From Proteles cristata cristata (lineage: Eukaryota; Chordata; Mammalia; Carnivora; Hyaenidae), in contig JAESUZ010002552.1 in assembly GCA_017311185.1 (NCBI GenBank), positions 1-64,000 on the forward strand: a stretch of 64,000 bases of DNA, given 5' to 3'. The notes beneath the pieces are model-generated. The model saw only the letters and a list, made by a program, of their open reading frames with translations, ran no database searches and was not told the origin of the DNA. The position numbers and the translations under genes are program-made. Positions 44,424 to 56,829 of the stretch are shown piece after piece; positions within the stretch are counted from its first letter, which is position 1; each line of letters opens with the position of its first letter.

Positions 44424-44742
44424 CTGGTTTTTTAAACACTGTGTTGATAATTTAATTGTTTGACCTAGAAACAGCAATTTTGTATGACTCAGCCTAATAG
44501 TAAGAAAGAACTTTGGAAGAATTGGAGCTACTTCAGTTGGTTCTAATGAGTTCCCTGTCATGGGGATACATTAACAAAAGAAGAATCTGTTAGAACAATC
44601 CGAGAATAATTCCTGGATTGGGTAGACAAGTTGACCAGTATAATTCTAAGAATCTAAATCTTTGTTTCTCCACCTGAGTCTTTAATTCAAGGGTTGAGTA
44701 TGTCCTAACAACAATCACAGCTAACTAAAATCTATGTACCAG

Positions 44743-45172
44743 TTGGAAAGAGCCCAAGTGCCCATCAATGGACGAATGGATCAAGAAGATGTGGTTTATC
44801 TATACCATGGAATACTGCATGGCAATGAGAAACAATGAAATCTGGCCATGTGTAGCAACATGGACGGACCTTGAGGGTGTTATGCTGAGCGAAATAAGTC
44901 AGGCAGAGAAGGACAAATATCATATGTGTGAACGTATAGGAGGATTAGAAGGAACTTAACGGAGGAACAAGGGGGAGAAGAAGGGGGGAAATGGTGGGGG
45001 AAAGGGAGAGAGGCAAACCATGAGAGACTCTTGAATGCTGAGAAACAAACTGAGGACTGATGGATGTCAGGGGGAGGGGGGAGATGGGCATGGAGGAGGG
45101 CACTTGTGGGGATGAGCACTGGGTGTTATGTGGAAACTAATTTGACAATAAACTATTTGTAAAAAAAAAAAA
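44743..45172 (+). mobile_element. Young 5'-truncated L1 insertion
   Basis: The last 430 bp of a felid L1 (atgctgagcgaaataagtca, gatgagcactgggtgttatg, gacaataaactattt) with a pure A tail. Perfect 16-bp duplication aaaatctatgtaccag at 44727-44742 and 45173-45188, with an L1-endonuclease-like TTTT/A site. Confidence 0.96.
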
Positions 45173-45187
45173 AAAATCTATGTACCA

Positions 45188-45375
45188 GATACTGCTCAAG
45201 AGAGTTCACCTGGATTATTTCCTCAATCCTCGCAGGGATTGGATAAAGTCCGTTTGGTACCATCACATTTACCAAGTGAGACTTTGTTCAAGTAATACAC
45301 CCAGAACAAAGAGCTAGTAAATAAATAGCAGAGGCTGAATTCATATTTAGGCCTGTCTCACACCAAAATCTAAGC
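45188..45375 (-). mobile_element. MIR SINE
   Basis: Reverse MIR: cctggattatttcctcaatc, then agagctagtaaataaatagc. The young L1 inserted at its edge. Confidence 0.65.
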
Positions 45376-45379
45376 TCAT

Positions 45380-46390
45380 AATAACACTGTAATTATGGGA
45401 TATCATTCTATCATGAAGTCATATATTTGCATGTCCTTTTAATGCAACAAACGTTGGTTTTATAATGGATATATTCCTTGCACTTAGCAAGGTGGTTTGG
45501 GGGAAACAGACAGATAAGGCATGGTTCCTACAGTGTGGTCAGGAAGACAATGCGTATCCTCAAATACAGTGATACAGAGCAATTTATAGCATATTATTTT
45601 AAAAAGGGGAGTCATCTTCTTATCTAAAAGCATCTCTCAAGCAAGCAAAAGGGTAAGGACAGAATTATATAAGAATTCAATCATATATGAGAACAGTAAC
45701 ATATACATATATATCACATGTATATATATATATAATACTTTGTGGGTACACAGGAGAAAGGAAACCTGCTTCACTTGAAAGAATAATGACTGGTGTGGAA
45801 ATTAAGAGTCTGCAGTATTGGTCCTGGTTTTTCCGCTAACCAGCCATGTTACTTGATCTCTTTCTTCTTTAGAGCTTTTTCAACCAAATCACCTGGATTG
45901 GACAAACTACCATGGTGGGCCAACTGAACTTATGTGTAAAACATTACGCATATACAATGTAAAACATTGTACATGCATGCATTTTCAAGAGGAAGTACCC
46001 TCAATTCCATTGAATTCACAAAGAAATCCCCCCCCCCAAAAAAGGTTAGACCTCAATGTCCCTTTAAATTCTGCAATTCTGAGATTCTTTATTTTATTTT
46101 TGTCAACATTATTGACATATCTGTCAGGAAATGGACTGCCATGCCAAGCTTACTGACCAAGCAAAGGGCAGAGATATTTTTATTTTAAACTGGAGCGTCA
46201 TACCTAGAACTATTTAGAAAATGGCCAGATTTCCTTACTGGGCAGAATATGGTCTTAAAAAAACAACTCTTCATTTGCTTTTCTGCAATTTACATAAATG
46301 GATCCGTCAATGAGGACCTCAATTTTCAAAAAGACCTTGCATTTATTAAAAGCACTTGCAACAAATTGATATAAGCCTCACTAGCCCCTC
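45380..46390. other. Intergenic stretch, unrecognised
   Basis: A short (TA)n patch lies at 45695-45735 and a C10 run at 46031-46040. No exon or repeat can be named. Confidence 0.5.
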
Positions 46391-46900
46391 TTAGTTTTAT
46401 TTTTATTGTGAAAGATAACAACATACAGATTACTGCACATACGAATGTACATAAATGTACAGCCCAATGAGTCGAAGCAAAACCCAACGTAACATTACCC
46501 TACCAAGTCACAGAACATTACCAGTTTCCGAAAGCCTCCTCCCAGTCACTACAGCTATTATTCTCCCCAAACTAGTATCCTGGCTTATACCGTAGCTTAG
46601 TTTCCCATTTTTAAGCTTTATACATGGAATAAAATGAGATGATTAAGCATTTAACTCTGTGAGTGGCATCCAGGTTGTTGCATACAGCTATAGTTTACTG
46701 GTTTTTGTTGCTAACTTGTATTTCACATTGTAATCACACCCCATTTACTTATCCATTCCACTGTTGAAGGGCATTTGGGTTATTTCCGATTTTTTGTTAT
46801 CGTGCATAATGCCGGTATAAACATTCTTGTGCTTAACTTTTACTGTATGTACATACACATCTCTGTTGGGGATATGCCCAGAAATTAAAAAAAAAAATGA
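46390..46900 (-). mobile_element. Old L1, 3' part
   Basis: Reverse ORF2 end: tacttatccattccactgtt, ttgggttatttccgattttt, and acatctctgttggggatatg just before the hAT insertion. Confidence 0.75.
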
Positions 46901-46919
46901 ATGAATCATAGCTTTAGAT

Positions 46920-47458
46920 CAGCACTGTCCTAGAAATATAGTACAATTCAAGGCATATATATAATTTAAAATTTTCTGGTAGCCACATTAAAAAAGGGCT
47001 TTAAAAAGCTAAATTAATATTCAGCATGCACTTTATTAATACAGCACATCCAAAATATTATTTCAACATGTCATCAACTGGGGTGCCTGGGTGGCTCAGT
47101 TAGTTAAGCGTCTGACTTCAGCTCAGGTCATGATCTCACGATTTGTGGATTCAATCCCCGCATCGGTCTCTGAGCTTACAGCTCAGAGCCTGGAGCCTGC
47201 TTCTGATTCTGTGTCTGCCTCTCTCTCTGCCCCTCCCATGCTCATGCTCTGTCTCTCTCTATATCAAAAATAATTTTTAAAAAATTCAGCATGTCATCAA
47301 TATGAAAATCATTAATCAGATATTTTTACATTGTTTTTTTTTACATATGAAATCTTCAAAGTCCAATGCGTGTTCTGCATTTATAGCAGTTTGGACTAGC
47401 CACAGTTCAAGTGTCCAGTAGCCAATGTGGTTATGAACTAGTGCCCTGGACAGTGCAG
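46920..47458. mobile_element. Complete hAT-type DNA transposon
   Basis: Terminal repeats cagcactgtcctag (46920-46933) and cctggacagtgcag (47445-47458) are inverted with few mismatches. The 8-bp flanks ctttagat / ctttgggt agree at 6 of 8, the size expected of hAT targets. It contains a SINE. No transposase frame. Confidence 0.85.
47078..47284 (+). mobile_element. Carnivore tRNA-Lys SINE inside the hAT element
   Basis: GGGGTGCCTGGGTGGCTCAG head. The duplication ttca[ag]catgtcatcaa lies at 47062-47077 and 47285-47300. Confidence 0.95.
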
Positions 47459-49535
47459 CTTTGGGTAATACTACCAAACAGTATTCCAAAGTGGTTATTC
47501 CAGGTTCACCTTCCTGACAGCAGTGTTATGAAAATTACCATTATTCCATATCTTCATCAAGACGTGGTACTGGGAGCCTTTTTAATTTTAGCCATTCTGA
47601 TGATTCTATAGTAGTACCTTATTTTGGATTAATTTGTGGTTCCTTAATAACAAAGAGTTTGAGTCTCTTTTTTTCTGTTTATTGGCAAATTGATACTCTT
47701 TCATGAAGAATCTGGGTCCTTTTTTTTCTATAGAATTGGTCTTTTTCTTATTGGTCTCATAAGATTAATTAAAAGGTGTTCTCTTTTTTTTATTCTGCAA
47801 GATCTTGTGTAATATTGGCATTATTAAATCCTTAGCTCATTGTTAGAGTTCTCCAACACAGCTGTTTGATCTAGAGTTTTCTGTATGGAAAGTGTTAAAT
47901 TATAGATTCAATTCCTTTCTTTTTTTTTCCAATTTAATTCTTAATTATAGCACTAGTCGAATTTTCCTATTCTTGTGTCAGTTTCAGAAGGTTGTAGTTT
48001 TCTAGGAATTTGCTCACTCCATATAAATTTTCAAATGTATTAGTATAGATGTTTATAATATATCCTATTATATTTATCAGAGCTGCACTGTCTGCAGTGA
48101 CATCTCATTTTTATTTTAGATACTGGCTCATTACTCTTGTCTTTTTCCTTTATTAGTCTCCAAATTTTGTTCGTCTTCTGAAAGAATCAGTGATCAGGTC
48201 TGTAAATCTGTTTTATGTTTATGTTTGTTTCATTATTTTCTACTTATTGCTTCCTTCCTTCTGTTCTTATTGGATATAATTTATAATCGTTTTTCTAACT
48301 TTCGTCTTTTCTTTTTTTAAATTTCTTTTTTAATGTTTATTTACTCTTGAGAGAGGGACACAGAATCCGAAGCAGGCTTCAGGCTCTGAGCTGTCAGCAC
48401 AGAGCCCGATGCAGGGCTCGAACCCACAATCTGTGAGATCATGACCTGTGCCCAAGTTGGATGCTTAACCAACTGAGCCACCCAAGCACCTCAAACTTTC
48501 TTCTTTTCTAAAATATACATTTAGAACTACATTTCTGCCTCTAAGTAGAGTTTTAGTTTTGTCTCCTAGTTCTGATATATAGCATGTTTATTATCATTCA
48601 GTTTTAAATATTTCCTCATTTCTTTGGCTTGTTGGTAAGGTGCGTTACCTTAATTGATTTTTGAATATTGGGCCAGCCCTGCCTACTTGGAATAAACACC
48701 TAGTGGTCATGGTGTAGAATTATTTTTATACACTGTTGGATTCAATTTGTTGTGATTTTCTTTTGAGGATTTTTGCATATATGAGAGATATTGGTCTATA
48801 GATTGTTTGTCTTGTAATCTCATTGTTTAGTTTTGGTCTTAGGGTAATCATGGCCTCGTAGACTTAGGAAGTACTCCTGCTTGTATCTTCTGGAAAAGAT
48901 TGTAGAGAATTTATATAATTTCTTCCTTAAATGTTTGGTAGCATTAACTAGTGAATTCTGGGTCTGGTGGTTTATGTTTTGAAAGTTTTTTCATTCTTGA
49001 GCCAGTCTCTTTCTTAGACATAGGGCTATTCAGACTCTTTCTTCCTATAGGAATTTTGACAAATTATGTCTCACTGAATTGGTCCATTTCATCTGGGTCA
49101 TCACATTTCTGGGTGTAGGGTTGTTCATTGCATTCTCTTATTATCCTTTTCATGACATGGGGTCCATAGTGATGTCTTCTCTTTCATTTTTGATCATTAT
49201 AATTTGTTTTGCCTTTCTTTTCTATTTAGATAGACTGGCTAGTTTTATTGATCTTTTAAAAGAAATAGCTTTGATTGTATTGATTTTCTCTATTGATTCC
49301 CTGTTTTCAATTGAATTGATTTTTGATTTGTTTTTTCTTTTGCTTAGCATGGATTTGATTTGTACTTCTTTTTTCTAGTTTCCTAAGGTGGAAGCTTAGA
49401 TTACTGATTTTACATCTTACTTCTTTGTCTAATACAGGCATTCAATGCTATAAATTTCCAACTAACACTGCTTTTACTGCATCCCACAAAATTTGATAAG
49501 TTGTATTTTTTTCCCCACTTGGTTCACATTTCATT
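47459..49535 (-). mobile_element. Old L1 ORF2 remnants
   Basis: Continues the minus-strand L1 right of the hAT element. Landmarks: gtattccaaagtggttattc, gatattggtctatagattgt, ctttgattgtattgattttc, and cattcaatgctataaatttc next to ctgcatcccacaaaatttga. The ORF2 mid-segment occurs in two diverged versions (about 48100-48650 and 49200-49520), so more than one L1 is present. Confidence 0.85.
48313..48493 (-). mobile_element. Carnivore tRNA-Lys SINE, short
   Basis: Reverse copy lacking most of the CT-rich tract. aactttc[gt]tcttttct flanks it. Confidence 0.95.
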
Positions 49536-50145
49536 TGTGGTCTTCAGCTGCTATAACAAAAATACCATGGACTCAGTGGCCTAAACAACAAACATTTATT
49601 TCTCACTGCTCTGGAGGCTAAGAAATCAGAGATGAAGGCACTAGTAGATTGGTGTCTGGTAAGGACCCACTTCTTGGCTTATAGATAGCTTCCTTCCCCT
49701 ATGTCCTCATGACAGAGAGCAAGCTGTAGCCTCTTTATCTTCTTATAAGTGTACTAATCCTATCATGTAGTCTCCATCCTCAAGACCTCATTTAAAATTT
49801 ACCTCCCTCGGGTGCCTGGGTGGCTCAGTTGGTTAAGCATCCGATTTCGGCTCAGGTCATTATCTCACGGTTCGTGGGTTTGAGCCCTGAGTCGGGCTCT
49901 GTGCTGACAGCTCGAAGCCTGGAGCCTGCTTCGGATTCTGTATATCCCTCTCTCTCTGCTCTTCCCCCACTCATGCTCTGTTTCTCTCTGTCTCGATAAT
50001 AAAATAAAACATAAAGAAAATTTTAAAAAAGAAGAAAAAGAAGCATTAAACTTTACCTCCCAAACTTCTCGAGGGCCCACCTAATACCTGGGGGTTAGGA
50101 TTTCAACATATGAATTTTGGTGGGTCACATATAGGCAGTCCATAA
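49536..50145 (-). mobile_element. MLT1-type MaLR solo LTR, split by a SINE
   Basis: Reverse LTR: ttcagctgctataacaaaaa, ctctggaggctaagaaatca, ending ttaggatttcaacatatgaa. Inserted in the minus-strand L1. An old endogenous-retrovirus-like LTR with no internal genes. Confidence 0.85.
49809..50044 (+). mobile_element. Carnivore tRNA-Lys SINE inside the LTR
   Basis: CGGGTGCCTGGGTGGCTCAG head with a long A-rich tail containing aaaagaagaaaaag. aaa[ac]tttacctccc flanks it. Confidence 0.94.
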
Positions 50146-51620
50146 CTATTCTTATTTCTTCTTTGACCTGTGTGTTATTTAGAAGTATATTTCTTAACTT
50201 CTAAATGTAAAGGGATTTTTAAGGGATATTTAAATGAATTTCTAGTCAAACTGTGGTCAAACAACACATGCCATAGGATTTCAATCTTTTGGAAATGATC
50301 AAGCCTTGCTTTGTGGCCAAGCATATGGTAAACTTGAGAAAAATTTTTTTGAGGGCTTGAAAATATATATACAACAGTTGTTGAGTTCAATGTTCTATAT
50401 AAGTAATTAGTTTAAGCTTGTTAATTGTGTTGTTCAAACTTCCTGTATTCTGGTTGGCTTTTTGTTAGAAATTGATTTTGTAACAATTGTTACAAGCAGA
50501 TTCATTGCTTGTTTTATTAGATGCTGACCGAGGTATGTTAAATTTCTATGACTATGGATGAATTTGTTTTTCCTTGTAGTTCTGAACATATTTTTATCAT
50601 TGATAGCATGTTATAAGATAAATACTAGTATAAAATTATATTCTCTTGCTAGTAAGTTGAACTTCCTCATTGTGAAATATCCCACTTATTTGCATTAATG
50701 CTTATTACCTTAAAGACTCTTTTGTCTGGACTTTTCTTTGTTGTAATGTTTTTGATGACTGATTCCATCCCCTTACTAGTTAGAAGCCTCTACAGATTTT
50801 ATATTCCTTCAATGAAGGTTTAGTCTTGGTAAGCTGTTGTTTCTGTGAGTTTGTCCATTCCCTCCAGGCTATGCATTGTGTGGTCATACCATAGTTTCTC
50901 ATACTCTTTTATAATCCTTCTTATTTCTGTAAAATCCTTATAAATATCCCCACTTTCATTTGTGAGTTTGGTTATTTTGCTCTTTTTTCTTCATCAAGCT
51001 AGCTAAAGGTTTGTCAAATTTGTCAATCTTTTCTAAGAAACAACTCTTGGTGTCACTTGATTTTCTCTATTATTTTTCAATTCTCTCTTTTATGTATCTT
51101 TGCTCTAATATTTATCATTTCTTTACATCTAATGGATTTAGATTTAGTTTCTTCTTTCTCTAGTTCTCTAAGGTATTAAGTTAGATTGGTGATTTGGAAT
51201 CTTTTTAAATGGAAGCATCTACAGCTATGTTTCCTTTCTGGCACTACTTTGACTACATCTCAATTTTGGAAATTTGTATTTTCATTTTCATTTATTTCAA
51301 CATATTTTCTGATTTACCTTGTCACCTCTTCCTTACCATTTGATTGTGTGAGTGTGTTGTTTAATTTCTATGTATTTGTAAACTTTCCTTCTGCCATTGG
51401 TCTCATTTCATTCCATTGCGATAAGGAAAGATACTTTGTACAATTTCAGTCTTTTAAAATTTATGAAAAATTGTTTTGTGACCTAACATATGATCTATCC
51501 TAGAGAATTTTATATGTGTGCTTGAGAAAAATGTGTATTCTGATATTTCTGGGTGGAGCATTCTTTATATGTCTGTTAGGTCCAGTTGGTCCACTGTGTT
51601 AATTCCTCTATTTCTGCAGT
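50146..51620 (-). mobile_element. Old L1 ORF2 remnants, second copy
   Basis: Repeats segments already seen at 48-49.5 kb: ttgtcaatcttttctaagaa, tggtgtcacttgattttctc, then gtctgttaggtccagttggt. That is a duplication in L1 order, so this is a separate insertion or a rearrangement. Confidence 0.8.
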
Positions 51621-51624
51621 AGAA

Positions 51625-51968
51625 TATTTATGTCCCCCTCAAATTCATATGTTGAAGTCCTAATCCCACTGTGATGGCATCAGAAGGTGGGGCCTTAGGG
51701 AGGTGATTAGGTCATGAGGTTGGAGTCCTCACAAATGGGATTAGTACCCTTATAAAAGAGACCCCAGAGAGCTCCCTTTCTCTTTCTACCTTGGATATGG
51801 TGAGAAGATGGCCATCTATCAATCAGTAAGCATGCTTCCCAGATACTAAATCTGTCAGTACCTTGATCTTGGACTTTCAGTCTTTAGAATTATGAGAAAT
51901 AAATTTCTATTGTTTATAAGCCATCCAGTCTATGGTGCTCTGTTATAGGAGCCCAAATGGACTGATAC
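51625..51968 (+). mobile_element. MLT1-type MaLR solo LTR
   Basis: Forward LTR: attcatatgttgaagtccta, ggccttagggaggtgattag, cttataaaagagacccc, gatcttggactttcagtctt, ending aaatggactgatacag. Embedded in L1 DNA. Confidence 0.9.
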
Positions 51969-54900
51969 AGTTTCCTTACTGCTTTTCTGTTTGTTCAGTC
52001 TTGACACTGGGGTATTAAGGTTCTCCTGATGTTATTGTAGAGAAGGCTGGCTGTTTCTCCCTTCAATGCTGTCAATATTTGCTTCATGTGCTTTGGAGCT
52101 CTGTTGTCTTGTGCTTATAGATTTATAATTGTTTTATCTTCTTGATGAATGACCCTTTTCTCAATATATAATGCCCTTGTCCCTTATAATAGTTTTTGAT
52201 GTAACGTCTGATATTAGCCTAGCCACCCCCGCTCTCTTTTTGACTATTTGCTCAGAATATCTTTTTCCATCATTTCAGTTTCAACCTAAGTGTCTCTTTA
52301 GATATAAAGGGAGTCTCTTTAGAGACTGTCCTTGGATTCTGCTTTGTTTTTTATGCATTCTGCCAATTGATGTCCTTTTCTTGGGGGAGTTTATTCCACT
52401 TATATTTAAAGTACTTACTGATAAGGAAGGAATTGAGTTTACCATCCTGTTATTTGTTTTCATGACTGTAGAATTTTTGCACCTTATTTTCTCCATTACT
52501 ATCTTCTTTTCTGTTTCGTTGATTTTTTTTGTATGGACGTGTTTTGATTCCCTTATCATGTCTTTTGTGTGTATTTTATCGATAGTTTCTTTGTCATTAC
52601 TGTGGGCTTACATATAATATGTTAAAGTTATAATGATCTATTTTAAACTGATACTCAACTTTAAGTGCATACAAAGGCTGTATTCCTTTATAGCTCTCCC
52701 CACTCCCATTTGATGTTATCAATGTCACAAATGACATCTCTATATACTTTATATTAACATAGGTTTATAATTATTTTATGCATTTATCTTTCATATCTTG
52801 TACAAAATGAAAATTGAAGTTACAAATTAAGATGACAGTAATACTTTTATATCTGACCATGAATGTATATATTCATATGGCATCAAGTTATAATATTTCA
52901 TTTTGTACTGACAAACTCCCCTTAGCATTTCTTTTAGGACAGATCTGGTAGTAATGAACTCTCTCAGCTTTTGTTTATATAGGAATATGTTACTTCCTCC
53001 CTAATTTTTAAAAATGTTTATTTATTTTTGAGAGAGTGAGCATGAGTGGAGGCAGGGGGAAGAGAGAGAGGGGGACAGAGGATCCGAAGTGGGCTCTGTG
53101 CTGACAGCAGCTAGCCTGACGTGGGGTTCAAACTCAGGAACCATGAGACAGATCATGATCTGAGCCTAAATCAAACACTCAACAAACCTTCTTCCTCAGT
53201 TTTGAAGGACTGTTTTGAAGATATTGTATTCTTGGTTGACAGGTTTTTTTTTTTCCCTTTCAGCACATACTTTTAATATATTCCTGCCACCTTCTGGCCT
53301 TCAAGGTTTGTGATGAACAATTGGTTGATAATCTTATTGAGGATTCCTTATATGTGATATATTGCTTGTCTGCTTTCAAGATCCTCTCTTTGTCTTTGAC
53401 CTCAGAAGTTTGATTACAATGTATTTTAGGGTGGGCATCTTTGTATTTCTCTTACCTGGAGTTTGTTGAGATTGTTGGATTTGTAAGTTCATATCTTTTG
53501 TCATATTAGGGGAGTTTAGTCCCAAGGTTTTTCTTCAAACAATCTTTCTGCTCCTTCCTTTCTTTTCTTTCTGGGACTCTTGTCATGCATATATTGGTCC
53601 ACCTGATGTTGTCTCACAAGTCCCTTAAGCCCTGTTCATTTTTCTTCATTCTTTTTTCTTTCTGCTCACCATAATGAAGAGTTCCAATTATCCTAAATTC
53701 AAGTTTACTGTTTTCTTCCGTTGACTCATATCAGCTGTTGAACCCTGTAGTGATTTTTTTTTTTCCACTTCAGTTACAGTACTTTTCAGCTCTGGAATTT
53801 CTGCTTGGTTCCTTGTAACAGTTTCTCTTTGTCAATAGTCTCATTTTGTTCATACACTGTTTTCCTGATTTCCTTTAGTTCTTTGTCCATTCTCCCCCCT
53901 AGGCCTGTGAGCATATTTAAGACAATTGTTTTAAAGTCTTTGTTTAGGCTAATGTCTGGGCTTCCATGGGGATGGTTTCTGTCAATTTATTTTATTCCTT
54001 TGAATGAGTCATATTTTTATTTGTGTGCCTCGTGAATTTTTATCATTGTGAAAATTGGATATTTGATGAAATGAAGTTCCAGACTCCCTTCCCCAGTATT
54101 CACTGTTCATTTCCCCTGGATTCACATTCTGTTTTGTTTTTTAATTGTTGAAGGCAATAATAGCTTGTTTGTTTTGAGATTTTTGCAGACTATTTTTGGA
54201 AGGGCTATTCCTTGTCATCTGAGCTCATTCAAGTCTCTGGTTTTAAAATTAATGTTCAGCTAATGTTTTGATGGACGTTTCCTTGAAACCCAGGAGCAAA
54301 CAAATAAATAACACATACTTGTACACACAAATAGACACACACTCAGAGAGAGAAAGAAGAGTAGAAGAGACAGAGATGGAGATAGAGAAATGGGGAAACA
54401 ACAACCATGTTTCCCAGTCTTTGAAGACTGGATCTGTGCTGAGGCAGTCTTTTACAGATGAGCTATACTTGCTCTGAGCTTAGGGAATCAACCAACAGTG
54501 AAAATTTAAAGTCTTCTCAAGACTTTTCTGAGAATGTGTTTTTTCTGGGCATGCACGTGACTTCGAAATTCCTCCATATATATGGTTGCTTTGGAATGTC
54601 CTCATTTTCCAGGATCTCACCTCAGTTTATTCTCAGGGCCTTCGATGCTGTAATGTACGTCTCCACCTAGAATCTCTTGCCTGGGGGAAAGGGGAAGGGT
54701 ATCTGTGGGCTTATAGTCCCCTTATAACTTTCACTAACGGTGCTCACCAGTTTCCCCAACCACCATCCAAAGTATATAAGAAAGGAGTGAATCAGTTTTG
54801 TCAGAACCGAATACATAATAATTTTCAGGTAAGGTCTGTTCTGCTCCCTTTGGTTCAAGATGGAGACCTAGGTTTCTGGTGCTGAAAATCAAGACTGTAA

Positions 54901-55190
54901 TCACTGCATCAGGGAGGTGGTGGGACAAGGATGAGCAAAAGCATCACAGTGTTTCATATAGTTTTAAAGATGTTTTTTCTTGATTACGCATGCTTGGTTG
55001 CTGTAAACATTTAATTGTTTTCAAGGTTCCTACAAAGCTTATTCAAATAGCTTTTGGGTTTTTTTTGTTGCTGTTGTTTGTTGTTGTTGTTGTTGTTGTT
55101 TTTTTATGGTTTGTGGGGAAACAAAATCCTGAGCTTCCTAGTCTTCTATTTTTCTGACACAACTCCAATTTTATTGCTTTTTATTCTTCC
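51969..55190 (-). mobile_element. Old L1, 5' portion (ORF and 5' UTR remnants)
   Basis: Landmarks in minus-strand L1 order: gatattagcctagccacccc, ccacttatatttaaagtact, ggtccacctgatgttgtctc, ttaagacaattgttttaaag, gggatggtttctgtcaattt, and near the 5' end gagcttcctagtcttctatt. A (GTT)n patch lies at about 55065-55102. Confidence 0.8.
53003..53187 (-). mobile_element. Carnivore tRNA-Lys SINE, 5'-truncated
   Basis: Reverse copy whose tRNA head (gagccacccagg...) is missing. It breaks off at caacaaacc. Confidence 0.9.
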
Positions 55191-55199
55191 TGTTATCTA

Positions 55200-56590
55200 C
55201 AACCTTCTTTCTGGAATCATTTTGTATGTGTGTGAGAAATGCATTTTAGTATTTCTTAATACAATGGACCAGAGGTTATTAATTCTCTCACTTTTGTGTT
55301 TCTTATTGTAAAATGTTTTATTTTTATTTTTGAGAAAGAGAGACAGAGAGTGAGTTGGGGAGGAGCAGAAAGAGAGGGAGACACAGAATTTAAATCAAGT
55401 TCTAGGGTCTGAGCTGTCAGCATAGAGCCCCATGTGGGGCTCAAACTCACAAACTGCAAGATCATGACCTGAGCCAAAGTCAGATGCTTAACTGACTGAG
55501 CCACCCAGGTGCCCCTCTCACTTTTGTCTTAAAAAGTCTTTATTTAACCTTTGTATTCCAAAAAGATATTTTTGTTAGCTTAGACTTAAAGATTGGCAGA
55601 TATTTTCAACCAACATTTGAAAATATGATTCCATTTTCTTCCAGCTTCCATTGTTTCTTTTGAAAGGTCGTCAATTTTGGAAAAACTTTACCAATTGTAT
55701 ATTTTTGGATATTCCATCTGACACATTTTTTCTTTCCATCTGAGACTCTGGTTACATACATGTTATGCTATCTTGATCGATCTTCTATGTCTTTTATGCA
55801 CATTTAGGAATTTTCCATTTATTTCTCTCTCTACAATCTAGTATGGATATTTTCTTCTAACCTGTCTTCTAGTTTATTAACTCTCCAGTTTTCTGTAACC
55901 AGATATATAATCTATTGATTTTTTAGTTTTATAGTTTATAAGATCTCTGCCCAAATTCTCTATCTTATATCTTTTCTAAATATTTTATAGTTATTTTAAA
56001 GTCTGTGTCTCACAGCTTATTATTTGAAGCCCTTGTGGGTGTGATTCAATTGCACATTGCTTTTCTTTCATGTCTTATGGTTTCTTCACATGCCTGATTA
56101 ATTTGGATTACAAGATATATACTGTAGATTAAACACTGTAGCAATAATTTAGGGCCTCAGAAAATGAGTGTGTTTTTCCAGAAAGAATTTAGATTAGCTT
56201 TGGACAGGAAACTAGGGCCCTGGTAATCTCTGAACACTCTAATCCAATTTCAGACATGATCTGAATTTAGGCTTCAAAACATTTGTGAGCCAGTCTACTT
56301 CTAGTTCATCCTTTCTTCTAAGAAGTAGTCCTGTGGAGACCTAACAAAAACACAGTGGATTATAAAGGCCTTCCTTATCAGGTCTTGGAAAAATTGTTGT
56401 CTTCAGTTTTGTACTCCTGGTCCTGTGAGGCTGTCAACAACACTGCTCAGCTCATAAACCTCTCAGTTGAATCAGCAGACACTACCAGAGGGAAAACAGC
56501 CTCTGTACCTCTCTGGTTTTTGTTTTTCCATGAATCATGACATCTTTCCTTGCCTTACTAGTTACTTCATGCCTCCAAACAAGTTAAAAA
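55200..56590 (-). mobile_element. L1/HAL1-like 5'-region remnants
   Basis: T-rich text such as tattttcttctaacctgtct and tattttaaagtctgtgtctc fits a second old minus-strand L1 or half-L1 start. Diverged, and the limits are uncertain. Confidence 0.5.
55301..55514 (-). mobile_element. Carnivore tRNA-Lys SINE
   Basis: Reverse, flanked by ctctcacttttgt[gc]tt on both sides (55285-55300 and 55515-55530). Confidence 0.96.
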
Positions 56591-56599
56591 TATTTTTTG

Positions 56600-56812
56600 G
56601 GGGGCGCCTGGGTGGCTTAGTCAGTTAAGAGTCCGACTTTCGCTTAGGTCATGATCTCTCAGTTCATGGGTTCAAGCCCTGCGTCAGGCTCTGCGCTGAC
56701 AGCCAGCTCAGAGCCTAGAGCCTATTTCAGAGTCTGTGTCTCCCTCTCTCTCTGACCCTCCCCTGCTCACGGTGTCTCTCTCTCTCTCCTAGAAATAAAT
56801 AAAAATATTAAA
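56600..56812 (+). mobile_element. Carnivore tRNA-Lys SINE, young
   Basis: GGGGCGCCTGGGTGGCTTAG head and CTCCTAGAAATAAATA junction. A T-rich duplication (aaatattttttgg-like) flanks it. Confidence 0.95.
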
Positions 56813-56829
56813 AAAATTTTTTTTTTGGT

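Noticed and set aside
49536..50145. Possible endogenous retrovirus at the MaLR LTRs
   Set aside because: Only solo LTR sequence is present. No gag, pol or env text lies between or beside the LTRs.
52171..52617. A 148-codon plus-strand frame rich in hydrophobic residues
   Set aside because: It is the antisense of T-rich old L1 coding sequence. Hydrophobicity follows from T-rich codons.
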